Source: Luzula sylvatica (taxonomy: Eukaryota; Streptophyta; Magnoliopsida; Poales; Juncaceae). Taken from it: 64,000 nucleotides of DNA. The notes beneath the pieces are model-generated. The model was given only the letters and a program-made list of their open reading frames with translations, was not told where the DNA came from and ran no database searches. Position numbers and translations under genes: made by a program. Location of the stretch: NCBI GenBank assembly GCA_946800325.1, contig OX326957.1:50583298-50647297 (forward strand), given 5' to 3'. Position 1 is the stretch's first letter. Every line of letters starts with the position of its first letter. Below are positions 1 to 12,835 of this stretch, in pieces.

Positions 1-153
1 AATCCATGTATTATATATGAGACTCAAAATATGGGTTTGGGTTGGTCAATCGGACGGTCCAGTCAATTAGACCCGATAATTTTTTTCCTTGTAGGTCAAC
101 AATGTGTACTTTACAGTCAATCCGACTCATCGAGGTATCTTTTTCGAATTTCA

Positions 154-1157
154 GGGGCTGATTATATAAGGAGTATTTCTGCATGTAACCAAGTTTGAAA
201 AAGAAATTCGAAAAATAACCTGATTTCGAAAAATATTTCAAAATAACTCAAACCGAATTTTAAAATGCCGATAGCACCTGGTTTTAAAAATCCGCCGGAT
301 TAATTAGATACAGGTACAATTATAGGGTGAGATTAAACAAAACATAAAAAACACTGAATTTTTAAAATCCGGTCAAAATAAAGCTGATAAAGTTCCCCAA
401 ATTTTACCTTCATATCATGTATAATTTTAGTTTATATATTTAATTATGATGATAATTAATAAATAATTAAATATCATATAAATAACAGATGATTAAAATA
501 TAACTAATATTTATTTGAATTATTAAATTAAACTTAATATTAATTAATTTTTAATTATGTAATTTTTTAATTATGCTAAGTTTGTTAAATGGAATCAAGA
601 GAATCTTGTGGTGCAATCTTGGAGCAAACTAAATTTGCCCTTTATTTTGTGTGTCACAGAGAAATGCAAAGAAATTTTTGTTGTCCTCAGAATTTCAACA
701 CAACATTTTCTATATTATATTTAACACAAATAATTAGCATGATAAATTCAAAAAATTGTAATAAAAAATTAACTAATATTAATTCAAATTTAGTAATTTA
801 AATAAATATTAATTATATATAAAATAATTATTATTTGTATGATATGTATTAATAATCTTGTTAATTAAATGTATTAACTAAAATATGTAGGATATGGGGG
901 TTAAAATTTGGGAAGAGTTATTAATCATTTCCATAAAGTTTTTTTTACGAATTTTTATAATCCGGTGATGTTGGGTTTTGTTTAATCTCCCGAATTGGTT
1001 ATAAATATATCTAATTAATTCGGCGGATTTTTAATATCCGACCGGGATTTTAAAATCCGATTTGGATTAGTTTTGAAATATTTTTCGAAATCGGATTATT
1101 TTTCGAAAATTTTTTTGGAACAGGGTTACATGCAAAAATGCTCCACTATATAACCCC
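154..1157. mobile_element. Foldback/MITE-like element with ~190-bp inverted ends
   Basis: The first and last ~190 bases of this 1,004-bp segment are inverted copies of each other. Both ends begin GGGG and share the blocks GCATGTAACC, AATCCGCCG, TTAATTAGAT and GAGATTAAACAAAAC. The direct pentamer TTTCA flanks it at 149-153 and 1158-1162 and could be the target duplication. The interior is AT-rich and has no recognisable coding region, so it is non-autonomous. The superfamily is uncertain because a 5-bp duplication is not diagnostic. Confidence 0.7.
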
Positions 1158-1310
1158 TTTCAGATATTAGTTATTACCCTGAAAAATATTAAATTATAAA
1201 AATATCCTTATCTTCCGCAGAATAAAATGTGGGCCATATCTTTGGACCGGCCCATAAACAACGGGTTATTTTATGGAGTAGGATAACTTGATAAGCATAG
1301 CGCTCATTTA

Positions 1311-1360
1311 GTCCCACAAGCCAACGAGTAATTGCAGCGACTTGACGAGTAGTATATAAA
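1311..1360 (+). promoter_or_regulatory. Plant snRNA promoter: USE and TATA box
   Basis: GTCCCACAAG at 1311-1320 is a close match to the plant snRNA upstream sequence element (consensus RTCCCACATCG). TATATAAA lies at 1353-1360. The gap of about 32 bases between them is the spacing that specifies RNA polymerase II in plant snRNA genes, and the TATA box sits 35 bases before the U2 start. The last bases of the USE differ from the consensus. Confidence 0.8.
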
Positions 1361-1387
1361 AAGGAATAGAGGGAGAAAGGAAAACTC

Positions 1388-1583
1388 ATACCTTTCTCGG
1401 CCTTTTGGCTAAGATCAAGTGTAGTATCTGTTCTTATCAGTTTAATATCTGATATGTGAGCCATGTGCTCACAACGATATTAAATTTATTTTTTGTGGGG
1501 GAAGGGCCACCACAGTAGCTTGCTACTGGGTCCTTCGAACGTCGCCCTTGCGTTGCACTACTGCTTGGGCCTGGCGCGCCCCT
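1388..1583 (+). ncRNA. U2: U2 spliceosomal snRNA
   Basis: The RNA begins ATACCTTTCTCGGCC, the conserved U2 5' end. It contains the branch-point recognition segment GTGTAGTATCTG, stem-loop II (ATATCTGATATGTG), and an Sm-site-like T-rich stretch after GATATTAAATTTATT. Its 3' stem-loops include GCGTTGCACTACTGC and end near GGCGCGCCCC. The length of about 196 nt is normal for plant U2. In the cell it pairs with the intron branch point in the spliceosome. A correctly spaced USE and TATA box lie just upstream, so the copy looks functional. The exact 3' end is set by family length. Confidence 0.95.
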
Positions 1584-1770
1584 ACCACTTCCAATTCTAA
1601 GTTTTTTGCTGATATTTTCATAATTAATGAATGTTGTATTTACATAATTAACTTTGCTAATCTTCTTGTCGGAGTTAAAAACACTTGGTAACAAATTACA
1701 TAATTCAAATTTATTGTCGAATATTATTACAAATTGTTCATCGAAAATTACACAACACCGCCAAGAAAAA

Positions 1771-2990
1771 TCATAGTTTGAAAGAGCTCAAAGTTGAATA
1801 ATCGAGCCCCTTGGAGAAAAAGGCTTTCATGTATTCAGACATGAGAAATTGCCGGTACAGTGGAGGATTCTCGTCAGACAACAGCTCTTTAATCGGACCG
1901 AAAAACTTTCCCCCCTCGTTACTCGGTTTCACAAAAGTCGCAATCGAAATCCTAGGCCCCTTTGAACTCGCGATAACTCTATGCTCAACACTCTTGAACT
2001 TGTCATTACTAACCATCTATGTTTTTTTTTTAATGAAAAATCACAATCATGAATCTTCATGACAATTCATAAAAACTGTACAAAATATAATACCTGTAAA
2101 ATATCACCGATATTAACTACCAATGCACCATGAATAGGCGTGACTTGAATCCAATGGCCTTGGTGACGGACTTGGAGACCACCAAGTTCGTCTTGGAGAA
2201 GAAAGTTGAGAAAAGATGGATCCGTGTGAGGACTCGTGCCAAGTGTCAGCTCCGGCTGTGGACACGGAGGATAATAGTGCCCAACGATGGTTTGTGTTTC
2301 TGCACAATCCATGCCGCTTATACGTCCGCTAGAGATTCCAAGCGATTCTGATAGTAACTTGTTCAATGTTTCTCCTACTTGAAGTATATTCTCTCTGTAC
2401 TCCATTATCGTCTCTCTGAAAAGGATAGCTTGAGTAATTTGTTAATATCAGTATAATTTGATTTCGAGGGTTTTGATCTTTGCTAACCTGCATACCGGAG
2501 GAATCTCCTTTGGGTCTAGTGAGCCATCAAACACACAAATGAACGAGTCACGCCAATTGGCAGCACTCAATTGATACAAGCTCAAATTGGAGGCGTACCT
2601 CACTTTCTTCGTCGTGTCTCGGCTATAAAGCTTCTCCTTGACCTCGCGATCGCCCTCGTGAAACCCTTTGATTACTTCAATCACATCATCCATTAATCCA
2701 ATCGGTACACCGTGATTCACCAACTGAAAGAACCCCCAAGAAGCGGATGCGCGATACACCTCATCGACGATCTTTTTATAGCTCTCTTCATCTTCGTTGA
2801 TCGATTTGAGATCAATGATTGGGACATGGATATCGGGAGGGACGATTTGAGATGGATTTGGGAGGAGTTCTCGAGGCTGAACAAAGAAAGGCGGGATTTT
2901 TGTTATGCCTGAATCAACTAGGCCTTTTACACCGGATTTTGAGTCATCGAATTGTTTGAATTCATTCAACCTTTCTTTTGATGCTGCCAT
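1771..2990 (-). CDS. 2-oxoglutarate/Fe(II)-dependent dioxygenase (ACC oxidase homolog-like)
   Basis: Three exons (2488-2990, 2094-2415, 1771-2016) join in frame to 356 codons, the usual size of the 1-aminocyclopropane-1-carboxylate oxidase homolog group. The N-terminal DIOX_N part (about residues 57-165) holds the family pattern [11 protein letters not shown]. The catalytic 2OG-FeII_Oxy domain shows the iron ligands His231-x-Asp233 (in SPHTD) and His287 (in VEHRV), and the 2-oxoglutarate binding pair RxS at 297-299 (PRIS). Introns are GT-AG. The start at 2990 was chosen because [11 protein letters not shown] fits the family N-terminus; an in-frame Met further upstream would give an overlong protein. 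Such enzymes hydroxylate or desaturate small molecules in the cytosol. The substrate cannot be told from sequence, and being a true ethylene-forming ACC oxidase is unlikely. All catalytic residues are present. Confidence 0.9.
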
Positions 2991-3185
2991 TTCTATCCTG
3001 TTGTTAGAGCTCCCGAGTGTTGAAATTTGTATATCTTGATGATAGATACAAAAGCTCACAAATGACCAAAATACTTTAAAATTTTTTTTTAAGAAAAACA
3101 AACTTCTCTCTCTAATACTGTAAATTGCATTGTATTGCATCTCTCCAGTAGAGTCCCTTTTAACCTATCTTTCTTTCTTTTTCAC

Positions 3186-3191
3186 CACGTG
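3186..3191. promoter_or_regulatory. G-box upstream of the dioxygenase gene
   Basis: CACGTG, in the context CCACGTGAG, lies about 195 bases upstream of the dioxygenase start codon on the minus strand. G-boxes bind bZIP and bHLH factors. A 6-bp match alone is weak evidence of function. Confidence 0.3.
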
Positions 3192-3449
3192 AGCACGTTT
3201 TCTCTTTCATGTTTCTATCAATGGACAAGTAGTGGTGGGTCTGGTTACTGGTGAGAGCATGGTCCAATGCCAGAATAAAGATAATTTTAGTGGTGCGAGC
3301 ATTTGTGGATCTTGACAGGATATTTTAGAAGACAAACACAAACAGTAAAATTTATCGTTATTATAGTAACACTGGATCAATAGTCATATGCACTGTTTTG
3401 CGTAAAAATGAAAGAGCCAAAACTTTTCTGGTCCTTACTGTTCTACGAT

Positions 3450-3719
3450 ATAAAATAATATCGTATAATATAATATAACATGATATAATATAAAATAATA
3501 TTATATATTATAACATAGTACAATATAATATAATATAATAAATAAATAAACAATATAATATAGTATAATATAAAACACTATAATATAATAATATTATATA
3601 TAATATTCTATAATACAAAAAAATATTATCCAGTAAAATATAATATAATATAAGATTACATAATAGCATATAAAATAAAATACTATAATCATATATTTAA
3701 TATATTATTTTATACTAGA
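3450..3719 (-). mobile_element. Partial Helitron (5' end only)
   Basis: This is the 5' part of the array Helitron. It starts on the minus strand with TCTAGTATAAAATAATA at 3719 and breaks off near 3450, where similarity to the other copies stops. Confidence 0.6.
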
Positions 3720-4501
3720 TCATTATATTACAGTAAAACCCTCTAATAATTTATTATTATTAATTATTTTTGTTTATTATATTTTATTCGTGACAATTAT
3801 TAGTAATGATGATGTTGTAGTATTTTTATAATAGTTCCTTAAAAGTTCCTAAAAAAAAATCGTCAAAAAGTTAAGTTTTCAAGGAGAGCAATGTTCTATT
3901 CAAATTTACTATAAATTCCTTAACTAAAAAATACTTAATCTAATCCTAAGACAAATCCAAACATTGAATTAGTGAAGTCAAGGAATTATTTCCTAAACTA
4001 CACTTGAAATTACTTGGTGGTGCAAGCATTGTACAGTAAAGGTGTTAAGATTTGGAATGCTGAGAATTATATAACTCGAGGCAAAAGTACGCATGCATAA
4101 AATAATTTTTTTACATCTTGGAGCATTTGACATTCGTAATTCGATATAATTAACAGCAAAATAAAAAACAAGATAACAAATGAAAGCAAAACTTGGAGGA
4201 TAAATTGGAGACATATAGACTAATTAATGGGTGTTACCAAGGCCAACTAGTACAAAAAGACACGTGAAAAATAATTTCCTCGATTAGAAAGGGAAAGATA
4301 TCACAGTTCATGAGGGGGGAATAGAAACCACAAAAGAAAATAAGTACTCGAGGGTATAATTGTAATATGTTTGTAGTTAGATTTGACAGGAAATTTAATA
4401 AGTTTTGATTTGAATTTGATTTGATTTTAAAGAGAACAAAAATGATATTTCTAATTTTAGAGAGAAACACATGATATTTTAACACCTAAGAATAGTAACT
4501 A

Positions 4502-6234
4502 CTAGCTTTTTCCCCGCGCAATTGCGCGGAAGACTTCGAGTTTGTTATGATTTAATTTTTCATAATCTGTAATTGGATTCTACATTTTTTGCCTGATTGT
4601 TCACACATATGTGTTTTGGTGTATTTTTAGCCCAATATATTTTTTTTGATATTGTAAAAAATATCTATCTTTTTGTGAACTCCAAAAAAAATCCTCTACC
4701 AAACTTTTATTTCCAAATATTCCCCTATGGATTATATTAAAAAAAAAAATTGCCAAATACCCTTCAATCTTCATAATTAATTATTAAATTTTTTTTGTTA
4801 TTTATTGTTAATTTTAAGAAATTAATAACCATTTCTTAACGTGTAGCGATTTAAAAAAAATGAAATTATTACATAGTGTGTTCATATAATTTTAATATTT
4901 TTTTTTATATTGAAGAAAAACTAACATAAGATAATAATAAAAAAAAAACAACAATAAAAAAACACATTAAAAATATATTGTAGAAAAATATCTATTTAAA
5001 CATCAAGTTTTTTTTCTATTTCCGTTGTCATTTTATTTTTGTAATAGTTTCATGATTTTGTATTTTTATAAATGTTTGCAACGTGTTCTTTGAGTATTAT
5101 GTTCATCTTATTATTATTTTGTGTTAGTTCTTCAGGACAAAAATATAAAATTCAAATATATATAATGTACGAAATATTAAAATTATATAAATATAACATA
5201 TAATATTTTTTTAATTATTATATGCTAAAAAAAATTAGGATTTTTTTAAAACTAATAAAAACTAATATATTTTTTCAATTACTACATATGAAAATTTAAG
5301 TGGTTTTTACAATATCCAAAAATTGAATGAGTTTTTTTGAAAAAATTTCATATTTAATTGAGACAAATAAATATGAATGAACTTGGCCCACGATGGACCA
5401 AAGTTCATGTAATTTTTGAATTAGTGGGTTTATATATACCATGTTCAAATAAAAAACCAAATATTTTAGATATTTCGATCTAGATCATATGGGTCACACT
5501 AAGTGATGATGTGGTCTCTTGTGAGGGCTTCAATTTTCCTAAAATTATATATATCATTAATAAGATAAAATATTAAATTAAATGATTCAACGGGTAGAGT
5601 GAGAAGCAACACCAAAAGACACACGGAACAAACCATAAAAAATAAAACATAAAAATACATAAGAGGTGATGTGGCTTCATATGGTCATAGTAAATCTCTT
5701 AACTTTAGACATAAGTATAAATATAAAACTAACATGTTTGGATGCAAATAAGTAAATTTTAGAAATACTAACATAAAATAAAATAATATAATATAACATA
5801 ATATAACATATTATGATAGGGTATAAAATATTATACTATAAAATAATATAATATACTATGAAAAAATATAAAATAAAATAATTAGTATATCATAATATAA
5901 TATAATATAATAAATATCATATAATAATATCGTATAATACAATAATATAATAATATAAAATAGAATCGTATAATATAATATAAAATAATATTATATATTA
6001 TAACATAGTACAATATAATATAATATAATAAATAAACAATATAGTATAGTATAATATAAAACACTATAATATAATAATATTCTATATAATATTCTATAAT
6101 ACAAAGAATATTATCCAGTAAAATATAATATAAAATAATATAATATAATATAACATTACATAATAGGATATAAAATAGTATATTATAAAATAAAATACTA
6201 TAATCATATATTTAATATATTATTTTATACTAGA
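4502..6234 (-). mobile_element. Non-autonomous Helitron, copy 1
   Basis: On the minus strand the element begins TCTAGTATAAAATAATA (5' TC end at 6234) and ends with the perfect 16-nt palindrome CCGCGCAATTGCGCGG (4514-4529), eight bases, then CTAG (4502-4505). The next minus-strand base is T and the base before the 5' end is A, as expected for insertion into an AT dinucleotide without target duplication. No Rep/helicase coding sequence is present. The interior is very AT-rich, with long TATAATATAATA-type tracts near the 5' end. Confidence 0.85.
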
Positions 6235-7020
6235 TCATTATATTACAGTAAAACGCTCGAATCATTTTTTATTATTAATTATTTTTGTTAATTATATTTT
6301 ATTCATGACAATTATTAGTAATGATGATGTTGTAGTATTTTTATAATAGTTCCTTAAAAGTTCCTACAAAAAAATCATCAAAAAGTTAAGTTTTCAAGAA
6401 GAGCACTTTTCTATTCAAATTTACTATAAATTCCTTAACTAAAAAATACTTAATCTAATCATAAAACACATCCAAACAATGAATTAATGAAGTGAAGGAA
6501 TTATTTCCTAAACTATATTTTACTTGAAATTCCTTGGTGGTGCAAGCATTGTACAGTAAAGGCGTTAAGATTTGGAATGCTGAGAATTATATAACTCGAG
6601 GCAAAAGTACGCATGCATAAAACACATTTTTTACATCTTGGAGCATTTGACATTCGTAATTCGATATAATTAAGAGCAAAATAAAAAACAAGATAACAAA
6701 TGAAAGTAAAACTTGGAGGATAAATTGGAGACATATAGACTAATTAATGGGTGTTACCAAGGCCAACTAGTTTAAAAAGACACGTGAAAAATAATTTCCT
6801 CGATTAGAAAGGGAAAGATATCACAGTTCATGAGGGGGAATAGAAACCGCCAAAGAAAATAAGTACTCGAGGGCATAATTGTAATATGTTTGTAGTTAGA
6901 TTTGACAGGAAATTGAATAAGTTTTGATTTGAATTTGATTTGATTTTAAAGAGAATAAAAATGATATTTCTAATTTTAGAGAGAAACACATGACATTTTA
7001 ACACCTAAGAATAGTAACTA

Positions 7021-8793
7021 CTAGCTTTTTCCCCGCGCAATTGCGCGGAAGACTTCGAGTTTGTGATGTTTTAATTTTTCATAATATGTAATTGGATTCT
7101 ACGTTTTTTCCCTGATTGTTCACACATATGTGTTTTGGTGTATTTTTAACCCACTATTTTTTTTTTTTGATATTGTAAAAAATCTCTATCTTTTGTAAAC
7201 TCCAAAAAAAATCCACTACCAAACTTTTATTTCCAAATATTCCCCTATGTATGATATTAAAAAAAAAATTGACCAAATACCCTTCAATCTTCATAGTTAA
7301 TTATTAATTTTTTTTTGTTATTTATTGTTAATTTAAAGAAATTAACAACCATTTCTTAACGTGGAGCGATTTAAAAAAAATGAAATTATTACATAGTGTG
7401 TTCATATAATTTTAATATTTTTTTTATATTCAAGAAAAACTAACATAAGATAATAATAAAAAAATAAAGAACAATAAAAAAAACACATTAAAAATATATC
7501 GTAGAAAAATATCTATTTAAACATCAAGTTTTTTTTATTTCCGTTGTCATTTTATTTTTGTAATAGTTTCATGATTTTGTTTTTTTTAAATGTTTGCAAC
7601 GTGTTCTTTGAGTATTATGTTCATATTATTATTATTTTGTGTTAGTTCTTCAAGACAAAAATATAAAATTCAAATATATATAATGTATGAAATATTAAAA
7701 TTATATAAATATAACATATAATATTTTTTTAATTATTATATGCTAAAAAAATTAGGATTTTTTTTAAACTAATAAAAAATAATATTTTTTTTCAAATACT
7801 ACATATGTAAATTTAATAGGTTTTTACAATATCCAAAAATTGAATGAGTTCTTTTGAAAAAATTTCATATTTAATTGAGACAAAGAAATATGAATGAATT
7901 TGGTCCACGATGGACCAAAGTTCATGTAATTTTTGAATTAGTTGGTTTATATATACCATGTTCAAATAAAAAACCAAATATTTTAGATATTTTGATCTAG
8001 ATCATATGGGTCACACTAAGTGATGATGTGGTCTCTTGTGAGGGCTTCAATTTTCCTAAAATTATATATATCATTAATAAGATAAAATATTAAATTAAAT
8101 GATTCAACGGGTCTAGTGAGAAGCAACACCAAAAGACACACGGAACAAACCATAAAAAAAAAACATAAAAATACATAAGAGGTGATGTGGCTTCATATGG
8201 TGATAGTAAATCTCTTAACTTTAGACATAAGTATAAATATAAAACTAATATGTTTGGATGCAAATAAGTAAATTTTAGAAATACTAACATAAAATAACAT
8301 AATATAATATAATATAATATAACATATTATGATAGGGTATAAAATAGTATACTATAAAATAATATAATTTTTTTTTTCATATAATATAATATGAAAAATA
8401 TAATATAATAAATAATTAGTATATCATAATATATCATAATATAATATAATATAATAAATATCGTATAATAATATCGTATAATACAATAATATAATAATAT
8501 AAAATAGTATCGTATAATATAATATAACATGATATAATATAAAACAATATTATATATTATAACATAGTACAATATAATATAATATAATAAATAAACAATA
8601 TAATATAGTGTAATATAAAACATTATAATATAATTATATTCTATATAATATTCTATAATACAAAGAATATTATCCAGTAAAATATAATTTAAAATAATAT
8701 AATATAATATAACATTATATAATAGGATATAAAATAGTATATTATAAAATAAAATACTATAATCATATATTTAATATATTATTTTATACTAGA
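7021..8793 (-). mobile_element. Non-autonomous Helitron, copy 2
   Basis: It has the same termini as copy 1: 5' TCTAGTATAAAATAATA ending at 8793, and the 3' palindrome plus CTAG at 7021. It is 1,773 bp, slightly longer than copy 1 through indels in the AT-rich tracts. The flanks are again A and T. Confidence 0.85.
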
Positions 8794-9579
8794 TCATTAT
8801 ATTACAGTCAAACGCTCGAATCATTTTTTATTATTAATTATTTTTGTTTATTATATTTTATTCGTGACAATTATTTGTAATGATGATGTTGTAGTATTTT
8901 TATAATAGTTCCTTAAAAGTTCCTACAAATAAATCATCAAAAAGTTAAGTTTTCAAGAAGAGCACTTTTCTATTCAAATTTACTATAAATTCCTTAACTA
9001 AAAAATACTTAATCTAATCATAAAACACATCCAAACATTGAATTAATGAAGTGAAGGAATTATTTCCTAAACTATATTTTACTTGAAATTCCTTGGTGGT
9101 GCAAGCATTGTACAGTAAAGGCGTTAAGATTTGGAATGCTGAGAATTATATAATTCGAGGCAAAAGTACGCATGCATAAAACACATTTTTTACATCTTGG
9201 AGCATTTGACATTCGTAATTCGATATAATTAACAGCAAAATAAAAAACAAGATAACAAATGAAAGTAAAACTTGGAGGATAAATTGGAGACATATAGACT
9301 AATTAATGGGTGTTACCAAGGTCAACTAGTTTAAAAAGACACGTGAAAAATAATTTCCTCGATTAGAAAGGGAAAGATATCACAGTTCATGAGGGGGAAT
9401 AGAAACCACCAAAGAAAATAAGTACTCGAGGGTATAATTGTAATATGTTTGTAGTTAGATTTGACAGGAAATTGAATAAGTTTTGATTTGAATTTGATTT
9501 GATTTTAAAGAGAATAAAAATGATATTTCAAATTTTAGAGAGAAACACATGATATTTTAACTCCTAAGAATAGTAACTA

Positions 9580-11288
9580 CTAGCTTTTTCCCCGCGCAAT
9601 TACGCGGAAGACTTCGAGTTTGTTATGATTTAATTTTTCATAATATTTAATTGGATTCTACGTTTTTTGCCTGATTGTTTACAGATATGTGTTTTGGTGT
9701 ATTTTTAACCCACTATTTTTTTTTTTGGATATTGTAAAAATTCTCTATCTTTTTGTAAACTCAAAAAAAATCCTCTATCAAACTTTTATTTCCAAATATT
9801 TCCCTATGGATGATATTAAAAAAAAAAGTGACCAAATACCCTTCAATCTTCATAATTAATTATTAATTTTTTTTTGTTATTTATTGTTAATTTTAAGAAA
9901 TTAATAACCATTTCTTAATGTGTAGCGATTTTAAAAAAATGAAATTATTACATAGTGTGTTCATATAATTTTAATATTTTTTTTTATATTCAAGAAAAAC
10001 TAACATAAGATAATAATAAAAAAAATAAACAACAATAAAAAAACACATTAAAAATATATCGTAGAAAAATATCTATTTAAACATCAAGTTTTTTTATTTC
10101 CGTTGTCATTTTATTTTTGTAATTGTTTCATGATTTTGTATTTTTTTAAATGTTTGCAACGTGTTCTTTGAGTATTATGTTCATCTTATTATTATTTTGT
10201 GTTAGTTCTTCAGGACAAAAATATAAAATTGAAATATATATAATGTATGAAATATTAAAATTATATAAATATAATATATAATATTTTTTAATTATTATAT
10301 GCTAAAAAAATTAGGATTTTTTTTAAACTAATAAAAAATAATATTTTTTTTCAATTACTACATATGTAAATTTAAGTGGTTTTTACAATATCCAAAAATT
10401 GAATGAGTTTTTTTGAAAAAATTTCATATTTAATTGAGGCAAATAAATATGAATGAACTTGGTCCACGATGGGCCAAAGTTCATGTAATTTTTGAATCAG
10501 TTGGTTTATATATACCATGTTCAAATAAAAAACCAAATATTTTAGATCTTTTGATCTAGATCATATGGGTCACACTAAGTGATGATGTGGTCTCTTGTGA
10601 GGGCTTCAATTTTCCTAAAATTATATATATCATTAATAAGATAAAATATTAAATTAAATGATTCAACGGGTCTAGTGAGAAGCAACACCAAAAGACACAC
10701 GGAACAAACCATAAAAAATAAAACATAAAAATACATAAGAGGTGATGTGGCTTCATATGGTGATAGTAAATCTCTTATCTTTAGACATAAGTATAAATAT
10801 AAAACTAACATGTTTGGATGCAAATAAGTAAATTTTTGAAATACTAACATAAAATAAAATAATATAATATAACATATTATGATAGTATACTATGAAAAAA
10901 TATAAAATGAAATAATTAGTATATCATAATATAATATAATATAATAAATATCTTATAATAATATCGTATAATACAATAATATAATAATATAAAATAGTAT
11001 CGTATAATATAATATAACATGATATAATATAAAATAAAATAATATTATATATTATAACATAGTACAATATAATATAATATAATAAATAAACAATATAATA
11101 TAGTGTAATATAAAACACTATAATATAATAATATTCTATATAATATTCTATAATACAAAGAATATTATCCAGTAAAATATAATATAAAATAATATAATAT
11201 AATATAACATTACATAATAGGATATAAAATAGCATATTATAAAATAAAATATTGTAATCATATATTTAATATATTATTTTATACTAGA
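9580..11288 (-). mobile_element. Non-autonomous Helitron, copy 3
   Basis: It has the same termini as copies 1 and 2, with the 5' end at 11288 and CTAG at 9580-9583. One base of the 3' palindrome is changed (plus strand reads CGCAATTACGCGG), which weakens the terminal hairpin. Length is 1,709 bp. Confidence 0.83.
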
Positions 11289-12475
11289 TCATTATATTAC
11301 AGTAAAATGCTCGAATCATTTTTTATTATTAATTATTTTTGTTTATTATATTTTATTCATAACAATTATTAGTAATGATGATGTTGTAGTATTTTTATAA
11401 TAGTTCCTTAAAAGTTCCTACAATAAAATCATCAAAAAGTTAAGTTTTCAAGAAGAGTACTTTTCTATTCAAATTTACTATAAATTCCTTAACTAAAAAA
11501 TACTTAATCTAATCATAAAACACATCCAAACATTGAATTAATGAAGTGAAGGAATTATTTCCTAAACTGTATTTTACTTGAAATTCCTTGGTGGTGCAAG
11601 CATTGTACGGTAAAGGCGTTAAGATTTGGAATGCTGAGAATTATATAACTCGAGGCAAAAGTATGCATGCATAAAACACATTTTTTACATCTTGGAGCAT
11701 TTGACATTCGTAATTCGATATAATTAACAGCAAAATAAAAAACAAGATAACAAATAAAAGCAAAACTTGGAGGATAAATTGGAGACATATAGACTAATTG
11801 ATGGGTGTTACAAAGACCAACTATAAATTCTATTTTAAAGAGAATAAAAATGATATTTTTAATTTTAAAGAAGAATACATATGATATTTTAACACCCGAG
11901 AAGAAAGCCATACTAGAAATTCTATTTTAAATTGATAATTATAATTCAAATTTTTTTATTTACAAGTAATTATACACAATACGTTATCGCTGCATAATTG
12001 GCACCATAATATTGATCATATTATTAGTTATTGCATTCACGTTACAAAATTAGTTTAACTTATTTTAATTCAAATTCTATATCTCATAATCATGCTGTCG
12101 ATCTTGAACATGTTGGATAGAATTACTCATTTACTCACACCTTTCTTATATGCATTAGTGTACGGATCTAACATATTAGATAGTGATTAATACAGTATAC
12201 TGACAACTTTATCAATTACAAATGTTAAATATAAAATCATAATCATAACTTACTTTCGTATTTCCATATGTAATTAGCACACAAATTAATATTAATTAAG
12301 TTAATTATAAATTTTTTGCAAAAAAAAAAAAAACTAATTATAATAAATTTATAGGCCTACGTATTGAATTTATAAAAATATAATAAAGATACAGGTTTTT
12401 TAAAGACTTGGTCCATGGGCCGAGTACAATATTGAGATGTGTATCTCATCGAACTAATATTGGCTTTTTAAAAAT

Positions 12476-12835
12476 GTGTTTGGTTTGAGAGTAAAGGAGG
12501 AGAATAGAAGATAAGGTAAACAAAAATGTTCACGCTTGGTTTGGAAATAGAGAAAACAAAAAGAAATGGAAATGAAGTAATGAACATATCGTCTAGTATT
12601 AAAAGAAGATGGTGGTAATATGTGTTTATAAAAAAATAATTATTTTCAAAAATATCATATTTAAAAAAATAATAAAAAAATATATATATTGTATTTAAAA
12701 ATTGATGTAATCATATTTTTTTGAAACTAATTTGTTGTTTTTATATAAATTATTTTTAAAATAAAAATTAATATAATGCATACATATAACTATATCCTTT
12801 GTCTTTCATTCTTCCTCCGAACCAAACATATATAA
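12476..12835. mobile_element. Possible MITE with TGTTTGGTT-type ends
   Basis: The left end reads TGTGTTTGGTTTGAGAG and the right end, reversed, reads TATATGTTTGGTTCGGAGG. Such ends are common in plant PIF/Harbinger and related MITEs. A further half-copy (TTTGTTTGGTTCGGAG) starts near 12899. No clear target duplication was seen. The rest of 11912-14483 is AT-rich and shows no gene. Confidence 0.35.

Larger units (their letters stand above)
3450..11911. repeat. Direct tandem array of ~2.5-kb units (about 3.4 copies)
   Basis: The same sequence recurs in direct orientation. The landmark TGCAAGCATTGTAC starts at 4021, 6541, 9100 and 11595, giving periods of 2,520, 2,559 and 2,495. Each unit is a Helitron of about 1.7 kb plus a spacer of about 0.78 kb. 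Spacers lie at 3720-4501, 6235-7020, 8794-9579 and 11289-11911. The array opens inside a partial Helitron near 3450. It ends in a fourth spacer that lacks about 130 internal bases after 11825 and has no Helitron beyond it. Copies differ by scattered substitutions and small indels, so the amplification is fairly recent. AT-microsatellite tracts (TATAATATAATA-like) in each unit could have favoured unequal exchange. No conserved gene was recognised. Confidence 0.92.

Noticed and set aside
1189..1694. Minus-strand frames across the U2 region
   Set aside because: They are antisense to the U2 snRNA and its promoter and show no protein family.
5882..11235. Frames rich in Tyr/Ile/Leu on the minus strand (5882-6064, 8327-8623, 10924-11235)
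   Set aside because: They are translations of TATAATATAATA tracts inside the Helitrons.
3460..11300. AT-rich arrays as a possible centromeric satellite or replication origin
   Set aside because: Only about 3.4 units are present, and each is explained by Helitron plus spacer.
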